From NCBI GenBank assembly GCA_002104895.1, contig MCFG01000616.1:1-22841 (forward strand): DNA of 22,841 nt. The letters are read 5' to 3'. This document shows positions 10,906-20,464 of this stretch, piece by piece. Position 1 is the stretch's first letter. Each line of letters starts with the position of its first letter. The stretch comes from Anaeromyces robustus. Its lineage: Eukaryota; Neocallimastigomycota; Neocallimastigomycetes; Neocallimastigales; Neocallimastigaceae. The notes beneath the pieces are model-generated. The model saw only the letters and a program-made list of their open reading frames with translations, was not told where the DNA came from and ran no database searches. A program made the position numbers and the translations under genes.

Positions 10906-12110
10906 GTTAGGTTTTAAATGTTGTTTATTAATACGTTTCTTTTTTGTGTGATAGAAGATTTACATGAGATAAAATAGAAAATACATGAGGTATAATTTAA
11001 AATATTAGTATAGGAAAGTTGGATCTAGTACCGAAATACTAAATATTAAAAAATTTCTTACATTAACAAATTAAGGTTTTTAAACTTTCGTGCTACCTTA
11101 CATTAATGTATTCCAATTTTCTCTCTCTCTATACTATAGAATATATATATATAAAAAGTTTTTCGAAAAATAGTCAAAGTTAATTACGTGATCGGCATTA
11201 CAAATCGTAATTTTCACGTAATTTAATATATATAATGTACTACTTTTCCCATATAAGGAAACTCTCTTCCGAAAAAGGAATTTCTTATATATGGAAATTG
11301 TATTAGTAAATGTATAAACATATTAGATCTATATATATAAATACATAATACATAAATACTATTTACATTAAAACATTATATATATAGTAAAAAAATTTCT
11401 TAAATTAATTAATAAAATTAATAAAGTATAAGTATATCTAATAAAGCTATTCTAATAATAAAGTATAAAATTTATCTATATGTAGTACAATAAAAATTTT
11501 TAATAGTATATTGAATATTCAAATTTTTTATCATTTGAATAATATTGAGAATTAAAAAATTAAACTATGTATAGTAAATCAAAAAATAATTAAATTTTTT
11601 AATTTACATCTTGAAAATTATTTCATAAGTAAGTATTCAAATTTTTTGCATCTGAATACATCTCGAGAAAAAAAATTAAATTAATATATAAAATAAATTT
11701 TTTATATATTAATAAAATAAATAAATTTTTTTTTTGTTTACTTTATATATATATATAAAAATAAATTTTTTTTTTGTTTACTTTATATATATATATAAAA
11801 ATAAATTTTTTTTTTGTTTACTTTATATATATATAATAAAATAAATTTTTTTTTTGTTTACTTTATATATATATAAAAATAAATTTTTTTTTTGTTTACT
11901 TTATATATATATAATAAAATAAATTTTTTTTTTGTTTACTTTATATATATATAATAAATTTTTTTTTTGTTCACTTTATATATATAAAAATAAATTTTTT
12001 TTGTTTACTTTATATATACATAAGAAAATATTTTTTTTTTGTTTACTTTATATATACATAAGAAAATATTTTTTTTTGTTTACTTTATAATAAAATTATT
12101 TTTTTTTGTT
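10906..12110. repeat. Second copy of the ~1.5-kb duplicated unit (core plus tandem array)
   Basis: The core 10906-11715 repeats 9381-10130. The offset is 1,525 bp at the left and 1,584 bp at the right, so this copy has gained about 60 bp of small insertions. It ends in the same ~39-bp GTTTACTTTATATATA array (about 11715-12110), here partly eroded to GTTTACTTTATATATACATAAG variants. Confidence 0.8.
11182..11223. repeat. Nested hairpin in core copy 2
   Basis: The stems AATTACGTGA/TCACGTAATT and ATTAC/GTAAT are kept exactly. The only change from copy 1 lies in the 5-base loop (AAATC instead of AAAAC). Confidence 0.8.
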
Positions 12111-12221
12111 TATATATATACATAGTAATATTTTTTTTTCTTATATAAATATCTTTTTGTTTACTTCATATATATATAAAATAATATTTTTTTTCTTATA
12201 TATATATAATAATTTTTTTTT

Positions 12222-12640
12222 CTTATGTATATAATAAATTTTTTTTTCTTATATATATATAATAATTTTTTTTTCTTATGTATATAATAAATTTTTTTTT
12301 CTTATATATATATAATAATTTTTTTTTCTTATGTATATAATAAATTTTTTTTTCTTATATATATATAATAATTTTTTTTTCTTATGTATATAATAAATTT
12401 TTTTTTCTTATATATATATAATAATTTTTTTTTCTTATGTATATAATAAATTTTTTTTTCTTATATATATATAATAATTTTTTTTTCTTATGTATATAAT
12501 AAATTTTTTTTTCTTATATATATATAATAATTTTTTTTTCTTTTGTATATAATAATTTTTTTTTTTCTTATATATATATATAATAATTTTTTTTTTCTTG
12601 TGTATATAATAAAATTTTTTTTTTCTTTATATATATATAT
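12222..12640. repeat. Tandem array of 53-bp units
   Basis: CTTATGTATAT recurs every 53 bp from 12222 (12222, 12275, 12328 and on to about 12487). It is followed by diverged units starting CTTTTGTATAT and CTTGTGTATAT. Each unit alternates two T-run/TCTTATATATATA half-units. The minus-strand ORF 12488-12685 is repeat translation only. Confidence 0.9.
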
Positions 12641-13039
12641 AATAAAAATTTTTTTGTCATTATTATAAAAAAATTTTTTTGTCAAAGTTAAAAATATTTA
12701 TAGATTATAAATTTATGATTTCATTTATAATAATAAATATTATATATATATATTTAATAAATTTTTTTTTTTGTCTTTATAATAAAATTTTCTTTTGTCA
12801 TTATAATAAAAAAATTTTTTGTCTAAATTAAAAATATTTATTATTATAAATTTATGATTTCATTTATAATAATAAATATTTTTTTTGTGTGTAATTTATG
12901 ATTTCATTTATAACAATAAATATTTTTTTTGTGTGTAATTTATGATTTCATTTATAACAATAAATATTTTTTTTGTGTGTAATTGTATATATATAATAGT
13001 TAAAATAAAAATATATTGTTTGTGGAACATTTGTCGTCA
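12641..13039 (-). repeat. AT-rich repeats downstream of the LINE ORF stop, probably its 3' UTR
   Basis: Read on the minus strand this follows the LINE stop codon. A ~32-bp segment (in plus sense AATTTATGATTTCATTTATA followed by AYAATAAATATT) occurs four times, near 12709-12741, 12848-12880, 12893-12924 and 12937-12968. The last two are 44 bp apart with TTTTTTGTGTGT spacers. Short tandem repeats at the 3' end are common in LINEs, but the true 3' boundary cannot be fixed here. Confidence 0.5.
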
Positions 13040-13540
13040 TTAATTTTCATTTTCATTTTCATTTATCTTTTCAGAATTTTCAATCATTTCGCCAGTAAAT
13101 TTACCAAACGTATAATAATTTTGATGATTCAATAAAGAATCTAATATATTATAACTTTTTGGTAAATTTTCATATTTTTCTTTATCTTTATTAAAAAGAT
13201 ATATATCCTTTTCTTTTATAAATCTATTATATGGCGGCTGATGAATAAAATCGCATTTATTAATATGTCCTCTATTAAATTCTTTTCTACAAATAGGACA
13301 TTTATATTTAAATAAAAAACAATTAATCCTCCAATCTACTGCATTATTTCTTGTTTTTCTATCTCTAATGAAAACGCATTTATCCGCTGAAGTAATTTTT
13401 TCACGGATATCTATTTTATCATTTTTCTTAAGGTTTATTCTTGCTGATGGAAGGATTAATTTACCCATTATACTTTTATTCATTTCGTGGACTTTGACTT
13501 CTTTTACTTTCTTGTCCACTTTTTTTATTTGTTCACTGTA
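13040..13540 (-). pseudogene. LINE ORF, 3' fragment (C-terminal zinc-knuckle part), separated by the LTR element
   Basis: This minus-strand frame runs from the left target duplication (YSEQIKKVDKKV) to a stop at 13040-13042. It is Lys-rich and carries CPICRKEFNRGHINKC, a C-x2-C-x7-H-x3-C zinc-binding pattern of the kind found at the end of LINE polyproteins downstream of the RT. It ends in an Asn/Glu repeat (ENENEN). The first eight codons of the longer ORF (13541-13564) come from the LTR and are not part of the LINE. The frame and direction match the right-hand fragment at 20937-22841: removing the inserted element and one TGTAG copy joins Ser-Tyr to Ser-Glu without a shift. Without its own start codon the fragment is unlikely to be made as such. 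Confidence 0.75.
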
Positions 13541-13541
13541 G
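13537..13541. repeat. Target-site duplication TGTAG, left copy
   Basis: The five bases immediately outside the left LTR match those immediately outside the right LTR (20937-20941). Five bp is the usual duplication made by Ty3/gypsy integrases. Confidence 0.9.
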
Positions 13542-14014
13542 TGTAAAGAACAGAAGTCCAACAATAATAATTCTTAATAAACTTAAAAACACCTCAATAT
13601 TAGAAAATAAACAAGAATTATTGGACACAAACAAACAACAGGTTAGTATCAAATAATTTTATTTATTTTATTATTTCTTTGTTAATAAAAACTCGAATTT
13701 TCAAATGAGAAAATTCTTGAATATTTATAAACATTATTTCAAAATATTTTAATTACATTTTTCATGAGTTATTATATTCTAAATCTAATTGGTCTATTAA
13801 CCTTTTTATAATAAAATAATATTATCATTTAATACACTTTATAATATATTAATATATAATAAAATAATAATAAAAAAATAAAATAATAAAATAGTAAAAA
13901 ATAAAAATATAAATTTTAACAAAAGGCATTCCTGTGTATTGAACCCAGGAATACTGAGCAGAGTTCTAGAGCTTAACGAGTAAGCCAACTCTATAATTTC
14001 TAGTATTCGTTACA
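13542..14014 (-). repeat. 3' LTR of the Ty3/gypsy element
   Basis: 473 bp that I read as identical to 20464-20936. In element sense it starts TGTAAC and ends TTTACA. The outer ~100 bp are GC-richer and can fold into hairpins (13928-13992). A TATAAATA (13722-13729) lies 35 nt before the predicted R start (13694). Confidence 0.95.
13928..13992 (-). other. tRNA-like hairpin block at the start of U3
   Basis: ATTCCTG (13928-13934) pairs with CAGGAAT (13946-13952) around a loop holding, in element sense, GGTTCAATAC, which resembles a Pol III B box or T-loop. AGAGTT (13960-13965) pairs with AACTCT (13987-13992), enclosing the hairpin GCTTA/TAAGC (13971-13985), whose sense strand TGGCTTACTCG resembles an A box. 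No 7-bp acceptor stem can be formed, so it is not a functional tRNA. The same block lies at 20850-20914. Confidence 0.5.
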
Positions 14015-14027
14015 TGGTCCTCCTCTA
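14015..14027 (-). promoter_or_regulatory. Polypurine tract for plus-strand priming
   Basis: In element sense TAGAGGAGGACCA abuts the 3' LTR. The run AGAGGAGGA is the only long G-containing purine tract near the LTR and sits where RNase H would leave the plus-strand primer. Confidence 0.75.
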
Positions 14028-14099
14028 GGATTCGGATACCAGACGAATCTAGATAAAATTTTATTAAAATAAATTTAAAACTATCTAATATAAAAATTT

Positions 14100-17000
14100 T
14101 TATTTTTTATTAAATTCCTTAAGAAGTTGATCACAGTTCAGATTTTCGACAGGTTCCCAAGAAGCTTCAGATATAGGGTAGCCTTTCCATTTGATTAAAT
14201 ATTGAGTTTTTCCATAATACTTTCTCTTGTCGAGTATTTCTTCTACTTCATATTCTTGCTCGTCGTTAATTATTATGGGAGGTGGAGCAGGAGGGTTTCT
14301 ATTAAATCTATCTTCGTAATATGGCTCTAAGCTAGAAACATGAACTACTGGATGTATCTTGATTGTTTTTGGTAATTCTAATTTATAAGAAACTTCAGAA
14401 ATTTTTTCTAAAATTTTGTAGGGTCCTAATTTTCTGGGTTTAAATTTTTTATTGCCTTTGTGGATTATTAGTGAGCTGTCCAACCATACTTTATCACCAG
14501 TTTTAAATTCAGGAGGTTTGGATCTACGTTTATCTGCTTGTAGTTTCTGTGTTTCTATAGCCTTTTTCAGGTTTTCTTTTAGTTTCTTGTTTAGGTCTAC
14601 GAAGTCTTTTGTCATTTCTTCGGTTCTGGGAATACAAGTTTGATCTGGAATTACTGGAGAGTGTCTTGGGTGATATCCATAATTGAGATAAAATGGTGAG
14701 AAGCCAGTTGAGTCTTGTAAAGAATTGTTGTAACTAAATTCAGCGAGGCAAAGAAATTGATTCCAATTTGTTCCTTTATAGTTGGTGAAGCATCTTAGAT
14801 ATTGTTCTATAACGGAGTTCACCCTCTCCGTTTGCCCATTTGATTGGTGATGATAAGGTGAAGAGAATTTTAAGTCAATATTGAAAGATTTACAGAGAGA
14901 TTTCCAGAATTTAGAGGTGAACTGAGTACCTCTATCAGAGATGATTTCAGAAGGAAAGCCGTGAAGTTTGAAAATATTGTTAAGGAAAACAGAAGCAGTT
15001 TCAGAAGCAGAAGGAATATTATTAAAGGGAAAGAGGTGAATCATTTTGGTAAGACGATCAACGACAACAAGAATACAATTATAACCTTCAGAATTAGGTA
15101 AGTCGGTGATAAAATCCATAGAGATGGAAGACCAGGGACGATCACTAATTTCTAAAGGATGCAGGAAACCATAAGGTTTATGACGAGAAGATTTAGCACG
15201 GCAACATATGTCACAAGAACGAATATAATCTTTGACATCAGACGAAATATATGGCCACCAAAAATCACGAGAGATGAGAGAGGTTGTTTTTCTAATACCG
15301 AAGTGACCAGCAGAAGGAGAATCATGGCAGATTTTAATAACAGAAGAACGGCAATTTGGAGGAGTATAGATTTTATTATTAAAAAGGAGAAATCCGTTGC
15401 TTAAAGAAAATTTATCAATATGTTGGTGAGGAACGGGAGGTTTTTTAGACTCAAGGTAATTGCAGATATCAGAGTAAAATGAATCATTTTTGTAGTCAGA
15501 GAGAATATCGTTATACAAAGAAGTGTTAGAACAGATGAGAGTACAGAAATTTTCAGGACGGAGAACAGAAAATTGAGAGTTGTCAGAAGTATTAGAACAA
15601 GGAATATAGTCTGGACGACGAGAGAGTGCATCAGGCTTGCCATTAGAAGAACCAGAACGGTAAAGAATTTTAAAGTTAAATTCGGATAAGAATAGAGACC
15701 AACGAACGAGTCTTTGAGTCATTTTCTCAGGTTTTTTCTGGAATAAGAGATTACGATGATCAGAGTAAATAACAAAAGGTTCGGAAGCGCCTTTTAGAAA
15801 GTGACGCCAATTTTCAAGAGCAGAAATTATAGCAAGAAGTTCCTTGTCATAAATAGGATAATTACGTTCAGTAGGAGAAAGGGATCTTGAGTAAAAGGCT
15901 ACTGGATGAATGTGGTTATCAGAAAGAGATTTCTGAGATAATACCGCACCAATAGCGAAATTACTTGAATCAGTTTCCACTATGAAAGGTAATTCTCTAT
16001 TTGGATGAACAAGGACAGGATAAGAGGAAAATTTAGACTTAAGTGTATTGAAAGCGGATTGAGCTTCAGAAGACCAATTAAAAGTAACATTTTTGCGAAG
16101 AAGATGGTGTAGAGGTTGACACAATTTAGCGAAACCAAGTATGAATCTTCTATAGTAGTTTGCTAAACCAAGGAAAGATTGTAGTTCTTTAACGTTAGTA
16201 GGAACAGGCCAATTTACAACAGAAGAAACTTTGTTTGGATCCATAGATAAACCTTCCGAAGAAATTCGATGACCAAGGAAGTCGATAGACGAGACGAAAA
16301 ATTGGCATTTTTCCAGTTTAGCATATAAACCGGCATGACGAAGACGAGAAAGAGCTTCTTTAACATGAATTATGTGGGATTCTTTATCAAGAGAAAATAT
16401 AATAATATCGTCTATGTATGCATAGACAAAGTCACCAATAATATCCTCAAAAACATCATTAATGAAATGTTGGAAAACTGCGGGAGCGTTTTTAAGACCG
16501 AATGGCATAACCAGGTATTCGAAATGACCGTATTTACAAGTGAAGGCGGTTTTATATTCGTCACCTTCTTTGATTCTAACTAGATTATAGGCCGAGCGTA
16601 GATCTAATTTAGAGAATATTTTGCCTTTTCCTAAATGTTCTAACATGTCTTGAATTAATGGAAGTGGATACGAATCTCGGATAGTAATTTTATTCAGTTC
16701 TCTATAATCTTGACATAGACGTAGTTCACCATTCTTTTTAGGGACAAAAAGAACTGGAGCGCCAGCAGGAGACTTGGATTTACGTATAAAGCCCTTTTTT
16801 AAATTTTCTTCAATGTACTCTTTAAGAATTCTGGATTCAAGTTCAGTTAAGGGATATATTGGACCATAAAAGAGTCTCGCGTTTTCAATAAGGTTTATTT
16901 GACAGTCATAAGGACGATGTGGCGGAAGCTTTTCAGCAGATGTTTCGCTAAAAACATCAATAAATTCAATTAGTTCTTTTGGCAGAATTTCCTGGGATAC

Positions 17001-18410
17001 CAAGAATGCAAGTTGTATCAGAGATTCTTTTGTAGTTAATATTTCTTTTGAAGACTTGTCTTTTGGATTCTCGGTTTTTGTTTTTGATTCTTGAGAAGAG
17101 GATTTACACGAAGTTTCTTTTTCAGTTTCAAGAAAAACGGGCAAAGTAGTTATTTCATTATTTTGCGTAGAGTTGTTTTCTATTCGGGGAAAAGCAGAAT
17201 TCTCTTCTGGAAACTCTGGAACATTAGTCGGTAAAGTTACGCAGTATGTAAGACAATGTTCGGAGACAAAAGAGATTTTATTATTAGTAAAGTCAATGTC
17301 GGGGTTGTGTTCTCTGAGCCAGTCTAAACCAAGTATACAATGATAATATGGTAAATCTGTGACATAGAATTGAGTTCTGCACAAATGATCTTTGTAACGA
17401 AGATTAAGTGGTTTTGTAATTCCGAATAAAGCTTGACGACCACCTATTCCAAGAATCTTTGGAAGTTCTTCATCACAGCTATATGGAATGTTATGATCAT
17501 TACAATAGTCGACATCAATAAGATTGAGAGCAGAGCCAGTATCAATCAATACTTCGGTATCCAGTTCATATGATAATTTGAAATTAGACGTAGCTTGTTC
17601 ATTTCTACGATTATTACTTCTTTCATTCTGAGTGGGTACAGTAGTAGGAACAGACATAAAAGAAGTCTTCTCAGTTGGTTTTTTGGTTCTCTTAGGGCAA
17701 CTGTCTAATTTATGTTTTGAAGAACCACAGTATAAGCATAGATTATTTTTCTTTCTTCTTTCTTTCTCTTCATTACTTAGGGGTCCATGATATTTAGCTT
17801 GAGAATTATCTTTATTATAAGTTTTTCTATAGTTATTTTTCTTTCTTGTAGAGTTATTATTATTATTACTGTCAAAGAAAGTCCTTTTCGCACTAAGTCT
17901 TGAATCGATTCTGGAAGCAATTGTTTGAAGAGAGATTAAATCTCTTGGGCCAGGGAATAATTCTAAAACTTTCAAAGCTACTTGTTGATGTAGGCCATCA
18001 ATGAAGGCATCCATTTTTGCCTCTTCATTCCAGTTGGATTCATCGGCATACTTGTTGAACTCGGATATGTATCCTCTAATTCCTCCAAGACTTTTTTGTT
18101 TGATCCTCTTGAGCATTTGGTTAGCGACGTAGCTAGCATCATTGTCACCATAAAAGGATTTTAATTTGGAAGTAAAAGCTTGATAGTCATTGAGACAAGG
18201 GTCTGATCTTTCAATTAGGGTAGCAGCCCAGTTCATAGCGTTACCATATAGTCTTGATATAAGATAAATTACTTTGGTCGTGTCATCTGGGTAACGATCT
18301 GGGTACAATAAGAATATCAAGTTAATTTTAGCGAGAAAGCCCTTAAGATATCGTCTATCCCCAGCAAATCCATCTTTCAGGATTGCATTGTCGATGTTTA
18401 CTTCGTCCAT
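14100..18410 (-). CDS. Gag-Pol polyprotein of the chromodomain Ty3/gypsy element
   Basis: One unbroken ORF of 1,436 residues; the start ATG has A at -3 and G at +4. Residues 1-175 are a retrotransposon Gag domain, 180-220 a basic Asn/Lys stretch, and 225-238 a CCHC zinc knuckle ([14 protein letters not shown]). The protease has DTGS at 290-293. The RT runs from about 505 to 710, with catalytic Asp603 (KLDLRSAY) and YIDD at 665-668. RNase H follows with Asp814, Glu857, Asp884 and Asp928. The integrase has His1029/His1036/Cys1066/Cys1069 in its zinc domain and the DD35E triad Asp1159-Glu1195 with Asp1099. A GPY motif is at 1329-1331. A C-terminal chromodomain (about 1387-1434, [11 protein letters not shown]...YLIKWKGY...SWEP) would guide integration to modified chromatin. 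Gag and Pol are fused without a stop or frameshift, as in Tf1. All catalytic residues are present. Codon use is less AT-extreme than the surroundings. Confidence 0.97.
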   Translation of the reverse strand: MDEVNIDNAILKDGFAGDRRYLKGFLAKINLIFLLYPDRYPDDTTKVIYLISRLYGNAMNWAATLIERSDPCLNDYQAFTSKLKSFYGDNDASYVANQMLKRIKQKSLGGIRGYISEFNKYADESNWNEEAKMDAFIDGLHQQVALKVLELFPGPRDLISLQTIASRIDSRLSAKRTFFDSNNNNNSTRKKNNYRKTYNKDNSQAKYHGPLSNEEKERRKKNNLCLYCGSSKHKLDSCPKRTKKPTEKTSFMSVPTTVPTQNERSNNRRNEQATSNFKLSYELDTEVLIDTGSALNLIDVDYCNDHNIPYSCDEELPKILGIGGRQALFGITKPLNLRYKDHLCRTQFYVTDLPYYHCILGLDWLREHNPDIDFTNNKISFVSEHCLTYCVTLPTNVPEFPEENSAFPRIENNSTQNNEITTLPVFLETEKETSCKSSSQESKTKTENPKDKSSKEILTTKESLIQLAFLVSQEILPKELIEFIDVFSETSAEKLPPHRPYDCQINLIENARLFYGPIYPLTELESRILKEYIEENLKKGFIRKSKSPAGAPVLFVPKKNGELRLCQDYRELNKITIRDSYPLPLIQDMLEHLGKGKIFSKLDLRSAYNLVRIKEGDEYKTAFTCKYGHFEYLVMPFGLKNAPAVFQHFINDVFEDIIGDFVYAYIDDIIIFSLDKESHIIHVKEALSRLRHAGLYAKLEKCQFFVSSIDFLGHRISSEGLSMDPNKVSSVVNWPVPTNVKELQSFLGLANYYRRFILGFAKLCQPLHHLLRKNVTFNWSSEAQSAFNTLKSKFSSYPVLVHPNRELPFIVETDSSNFAIGAVLSQKSLSDNHIHPVAFYSRSLSPTERNYPIYDKELLAIISALENWRHFLKGASEPFVIYSDHRNLLFQKKPEKMTQRLVRWSLFLSEFNFKILYRSGSSNGKPDALSRRPDYIPCSNTSDNSQFSVLRPENFCTLICSNTSLYNDILSDYKNDSFYSDICNYLESKKPPVPHQHIDKFSLSNGFLLFNNKIYTPPNCRSSVIKICHDSPSAGHFGIRKTTSLISRDFWWPYISSDVKDYIRSCDICCRAKSSRHKPYGFLHPLEISDRPWSSISMDFITDLPNSEGYNCILVVVDRLTKMIHLFPFNNIPSASETASVFLNNIFKLHGFPSEIISDRGTQFTSKFWKSLCKSFNIDLKFSSPYHHQSNGQTERVNSVIEQYLRCFTNYKGTNWNQFLCLAEFSYNNSLQDSTGFSPFYLNYGYHPRHSPVIPDQTCIPRTEEMTKDFVDLNKKLKENLKKAIETQKLQADKRRSKPPEFKTGDKVWLDSSLIIHKGNKKFKPRKLGPYKILEKISEVSYKLELPKTIKIHPVVHVSSLEPYYEDRFNRNPPAPPPIIINDEQEYEVEEILDKRKYYGKTQYLIKWKGYPISEASWEPVENLNCDQLLKEFNKK

Positions 18411-18481
18411 ATTAAAAGTTATTACTTTATTTATAATAAGAGAAATTTAATTTATTAAAACGAATTTATATCTTCAGAATA

Positions 18482-18485
<4 letters not shown>

Positions 18486-18530
<45 letters not shown>
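18486..18530 (-). repeat. Homopolymer tract, A45 in element sense
   Basis: An unbroken run of 45 T on the plus strand, 76 bp before the Gag start codon. Confidence 0.95.
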
Positions 18531-18584
18531 CTTTTGAGTTTTCAAGTAATATAAGTTTATAAAAAAATAAATTTAATATTGTTA

Positions 18585-18796
18585 TTATTGAAATTGAATT
18601 TCCGACCAGTTTAAATATAATAGACTACTAATCAAGAGTCTTTCATCCGATGGTAAACGTTTTCCGTCACCCTATTCACGCGATCTATGTTCCGTCACGC
18701 GCTTCAGGATCTTATTACCACCCTTACTATACCTCTGTTGATTGATTAGTAAGGCTCGTCTATGCTGATTTAAACTGTTAAATTCAATATCAATAA
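18585..18796 (-). other. GC-richer leader block bounded by long imperfect inverted repeats
   Basis: The outer arms 18585-18601 with 18781-18796 (ATTGAATTT/AAATTCAAT type) and CAGTTTAAAT (18607-18616) with ATTTAAACTG (18768-18777) pair. A further pair is ACTAATCAA (18627-18635) with TTGATTAGT (18742-18750). Between them lie two copies each of TTCCGTCAC (18662-18670, 18690-18698) and CACGCG (18677-18682, 18696-18701). It could fold into one long branched RNA 175-390 nt before the Gag AUG. A packaging or translation-control role is speculation. Confidence 0.6.
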
Positions 18797-18860
18797 GAAA
18801 AGGATATTTCAATTATCAATATTAAATTTTTATATAAATCAACAATAAATTTTCTTAAAG

Positions 18861-18864
<4 letters not shown>

Positions 18865-18906
<42 letters not shown>
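18865..18906 (-). repeat. Homopolymer tract, A42 in element sense
   Basis: An unbroken run of 42 T on the plus strand, separating the two GC-richer leader blocks. Confidence 0.95.
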
Positions 18907-18912
<6 letters not shown>

Positions 18913-18980
18913 ATAATATTTTCTTTTTAATAATTAAAATTAAATATTTTTATAACAAATTATTTATAAATTATTAAATA

Positions 18981-19240
18981 ACTTCAGGTGATAGAACCCT
19001 TAGCTCTTTTGTTATAACCGTTATATAAACGCTAAGATATTCGACTGTTAATATTAATTAAAAATTAATAAAAGGTAGGATATTATTAATTTCTTTTTTT
19101 AACGACTAACTTAATTAGCCTTAAGAAAAAAATTATATGAGCTACCTCAGTTGTCAAATATCCCAGAAAACAAAAGTATTACGTATCGGCAGTTGATTAA
19201 GCTACCTCGCGTAGGAAGTCACAGGAAGCTGATTTAAAGA
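18981..19240 (-). other. Second GC-richer leader block
   Basis: In element sense it carries two copies of GAGGTAGCT (plus-strand AGCTACCTC near 19139-19149 and 19199-19209) and scattered GC-containing words unlike the rest of the leader. No ORF, tRNA or known motif was recognised. Confidence 0.45.
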
Positions 19241-19671
19241 AAATTTATAACAATTTATATAAAAATATTTATTTTTCTTTTATTAAAAAGAAAAATATTT
19301 TATATTATTTTTTTTTTTATTTGTTTTATTACAATTATTCGTTTATTTTTTATTATGTGTTTTATTTAAATATTATATTTTTATTCACTTATTAATTGAT
19401 TTATTTAAAAAATATTTATTCATTCACTTATATATTTAAATTTTATTATTGGATTTATTTAAATTTCTTTGTATTTATTTATTTTTTTTTCATATTTTTT
19501 TCCTTTTTTGTATATTTTAGTCAAGTTTACTTTAATTGTAATGTTTTATTCTCTTCTAGTTTGGTATTGTTTTAAATAAAAAAGATTTTTTTTATTGACA
19601 GAATTGATTTTGAAATTTTGAGATTGAAATTTCAATTTGCAATTGAATTTAAATTTGATGATAAAAAAAAA

Positions 19672-19692
19672 TTTTTTTTTTTTTTTTTTTTT
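19672..19692 (-). repeat. Homopolymer tract, A21 in element sense
   Basis: An unbroken run of 21 T on the plus strand, on the Gag side of the hexamer block. Confidence 0.9.
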
Positions 19693-19757
19693 AATTAATA
19701 CTAAATTGGAATTTGTAATCAAAATTTAAATTTAAATTGGATTTAAAATTAAGAATA

Positions 19758-20245
19758 AATTGAAATTGAAATTGAAATTGAAATTGAAATTGAAATTGAA
19801 ATTGAAATTGAAATTGAAATTGAAATTGAAATTGAAATTGAAATTGAAATTGAAATTGAAATTGAAATTGAAATTGAAATTGAAATTGAAATTGAAATTG
19901 AAATTGAAATTGAAATTGAAATTGAATTTTTTTTTTTTTTTTTTAATTGATTTGTAATTGAAGTTTGAATTGAAATTTTAAATTGTAATTGAAATTTTAA
20001 TTGGATTGTAGTCGAAATTGAAATTGAGGTTTTAAATTGAAATTGAAATTTTAATTGAATTATAATTGAAGTTGAAATTGAGATTTTAAATTGAAATTGA
20101 AATTTTAATTGAATCGTGATTGAAATTGAAATTGAAATTGAGATTTGAAATTAAAATTGAACTGAAATTGAAGTTTTAATTGAATTATGATAGAAATTGA
20201 AATTGAGATTTGAAATTAAAATTGAACTGAAATTGAAATTGTCAT
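19758..20245 (-). repeat. (TTGAAA)n hexamer microsatellite and its degenerate flank
   Basis: About 28 near-perfect ATTGAA units (19758-19926) are followed by a T run and then ~300 bp of decayed units (AATTGAAATTTTAATTGAAT-like). Read in element sense the pure part (TTTCAA)n contains no ATG. The plus-strand ORF at 19760-19957 is a Lys-Leu repeat and not a gene. Confidence 0.95.
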
Positions 20246-20309
20246 TAAAAAAATTTTGTTTTATAAAAATTATTATATAAAATTTTTTATTACTATTAAG
20301 CGCCAAAAG

Positions 20310-20380
20310 GTAAAAATTTATATTAGTATACGGACTTTTCTATTTTTTCAGCGTCCTTTTCCTTTAATATAAATTTTTAC
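20310..20380 (-). other. 16-bp perfect stem-loop next to the primer site
   Basis: GTAAAAATTTATATTA (20310-20325) and its exact complement (20365-20380) enclose a 39-base loop. It starts 74 nt after the predicted primer site in element sense, where retroelements often keep packaging or dimer signals. That role is only inferred. Confidence 0.65.
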
Positions 20381-20453
20381 TGACTTACTTAAGTAGTCTT
20401 TAAAAATTTTATATTTGATTATTTGATACTAAGGTGTTTAAAAAATTTTATAG

Positions 20454-20464
20454 GAGTTTTTATT
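20454..20464 (-). promoter_or_regulatory. Candidate self-priming primer-binding site
   Basis: Directly inside the 5' LTR the element-sense sequence is ATAAAAACTCC, without the TGG that begins a tRNA-type primer site. With the last LTR base it gives AATAAAAACTC, exactly complementary to GAGTTTTTATT within the LTR (sense 20616 to 20606). That stretch lies 35 nt downstream of a TATAAATA. Tf1-type elements prime from the first 11 nt of their own transcript; the match length and place fit that scheme. Confidence 0.6.

Larger units (their letters stand above)
18411..20463 (-). other. Long (~2.05-kb) untranslated leader of the Ty3/gypsy element
   Basis: No credible ORF lies between the 5' LTR and Gag. 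Read in element sense it holds a primer-site candidate, a 16-bp stem-loop (20310-20380), a degenerate region and then the pure hexamer block (19758-20245), and an A21 run (19692-19672). A GC-richer block (about 18981-19240) is followed by an A42 run (18906-18865), and a second, structured GC-richer block (18585-18796) by an A45 run (18530-18486). The two blocks are listed separately. Most Ty3/gypsy leaders are far shorter, so the extra length may come from repeat expansion or older insertions. Confidence 0.75.

Noticed and set aside
9381-12640. CRISPR array
   Set aside because: Repeats are contiguous AT tandem units without unique spacers, in a eukaryotic setting without cas genes.
12488-12685. 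Minus-strand ORF rich in Lys and Tyr
   Set aside because: Translation of the 53-bp T/AT tandem array.
13541-13564. Start codon of a 174-residue host gene
   Set aside because: The first eight codons lie in the LTR; the rest is the C-terminal part of the interrupted LINE ORF.
13928-14014. tRNA gene on the minus strand
   Set aside because: A- and B-box-like words are present, but no acceptor stem or proper anticodon arm can be formed, and the T stem has a mismatch.
14452-16583. ORFs of 60-82 codons on both strands inside Gag-Pol
   Set aside because: Shadow frames of the retrotransposon polyprotein without their own features.
19760-19957. ORF of alternating Lys-Leu on the plus strand
   Set aside because: It is the translation of the (TTGAAA)n hexamer in the antisense direction of the retrotransposon leader; no start context or homology.
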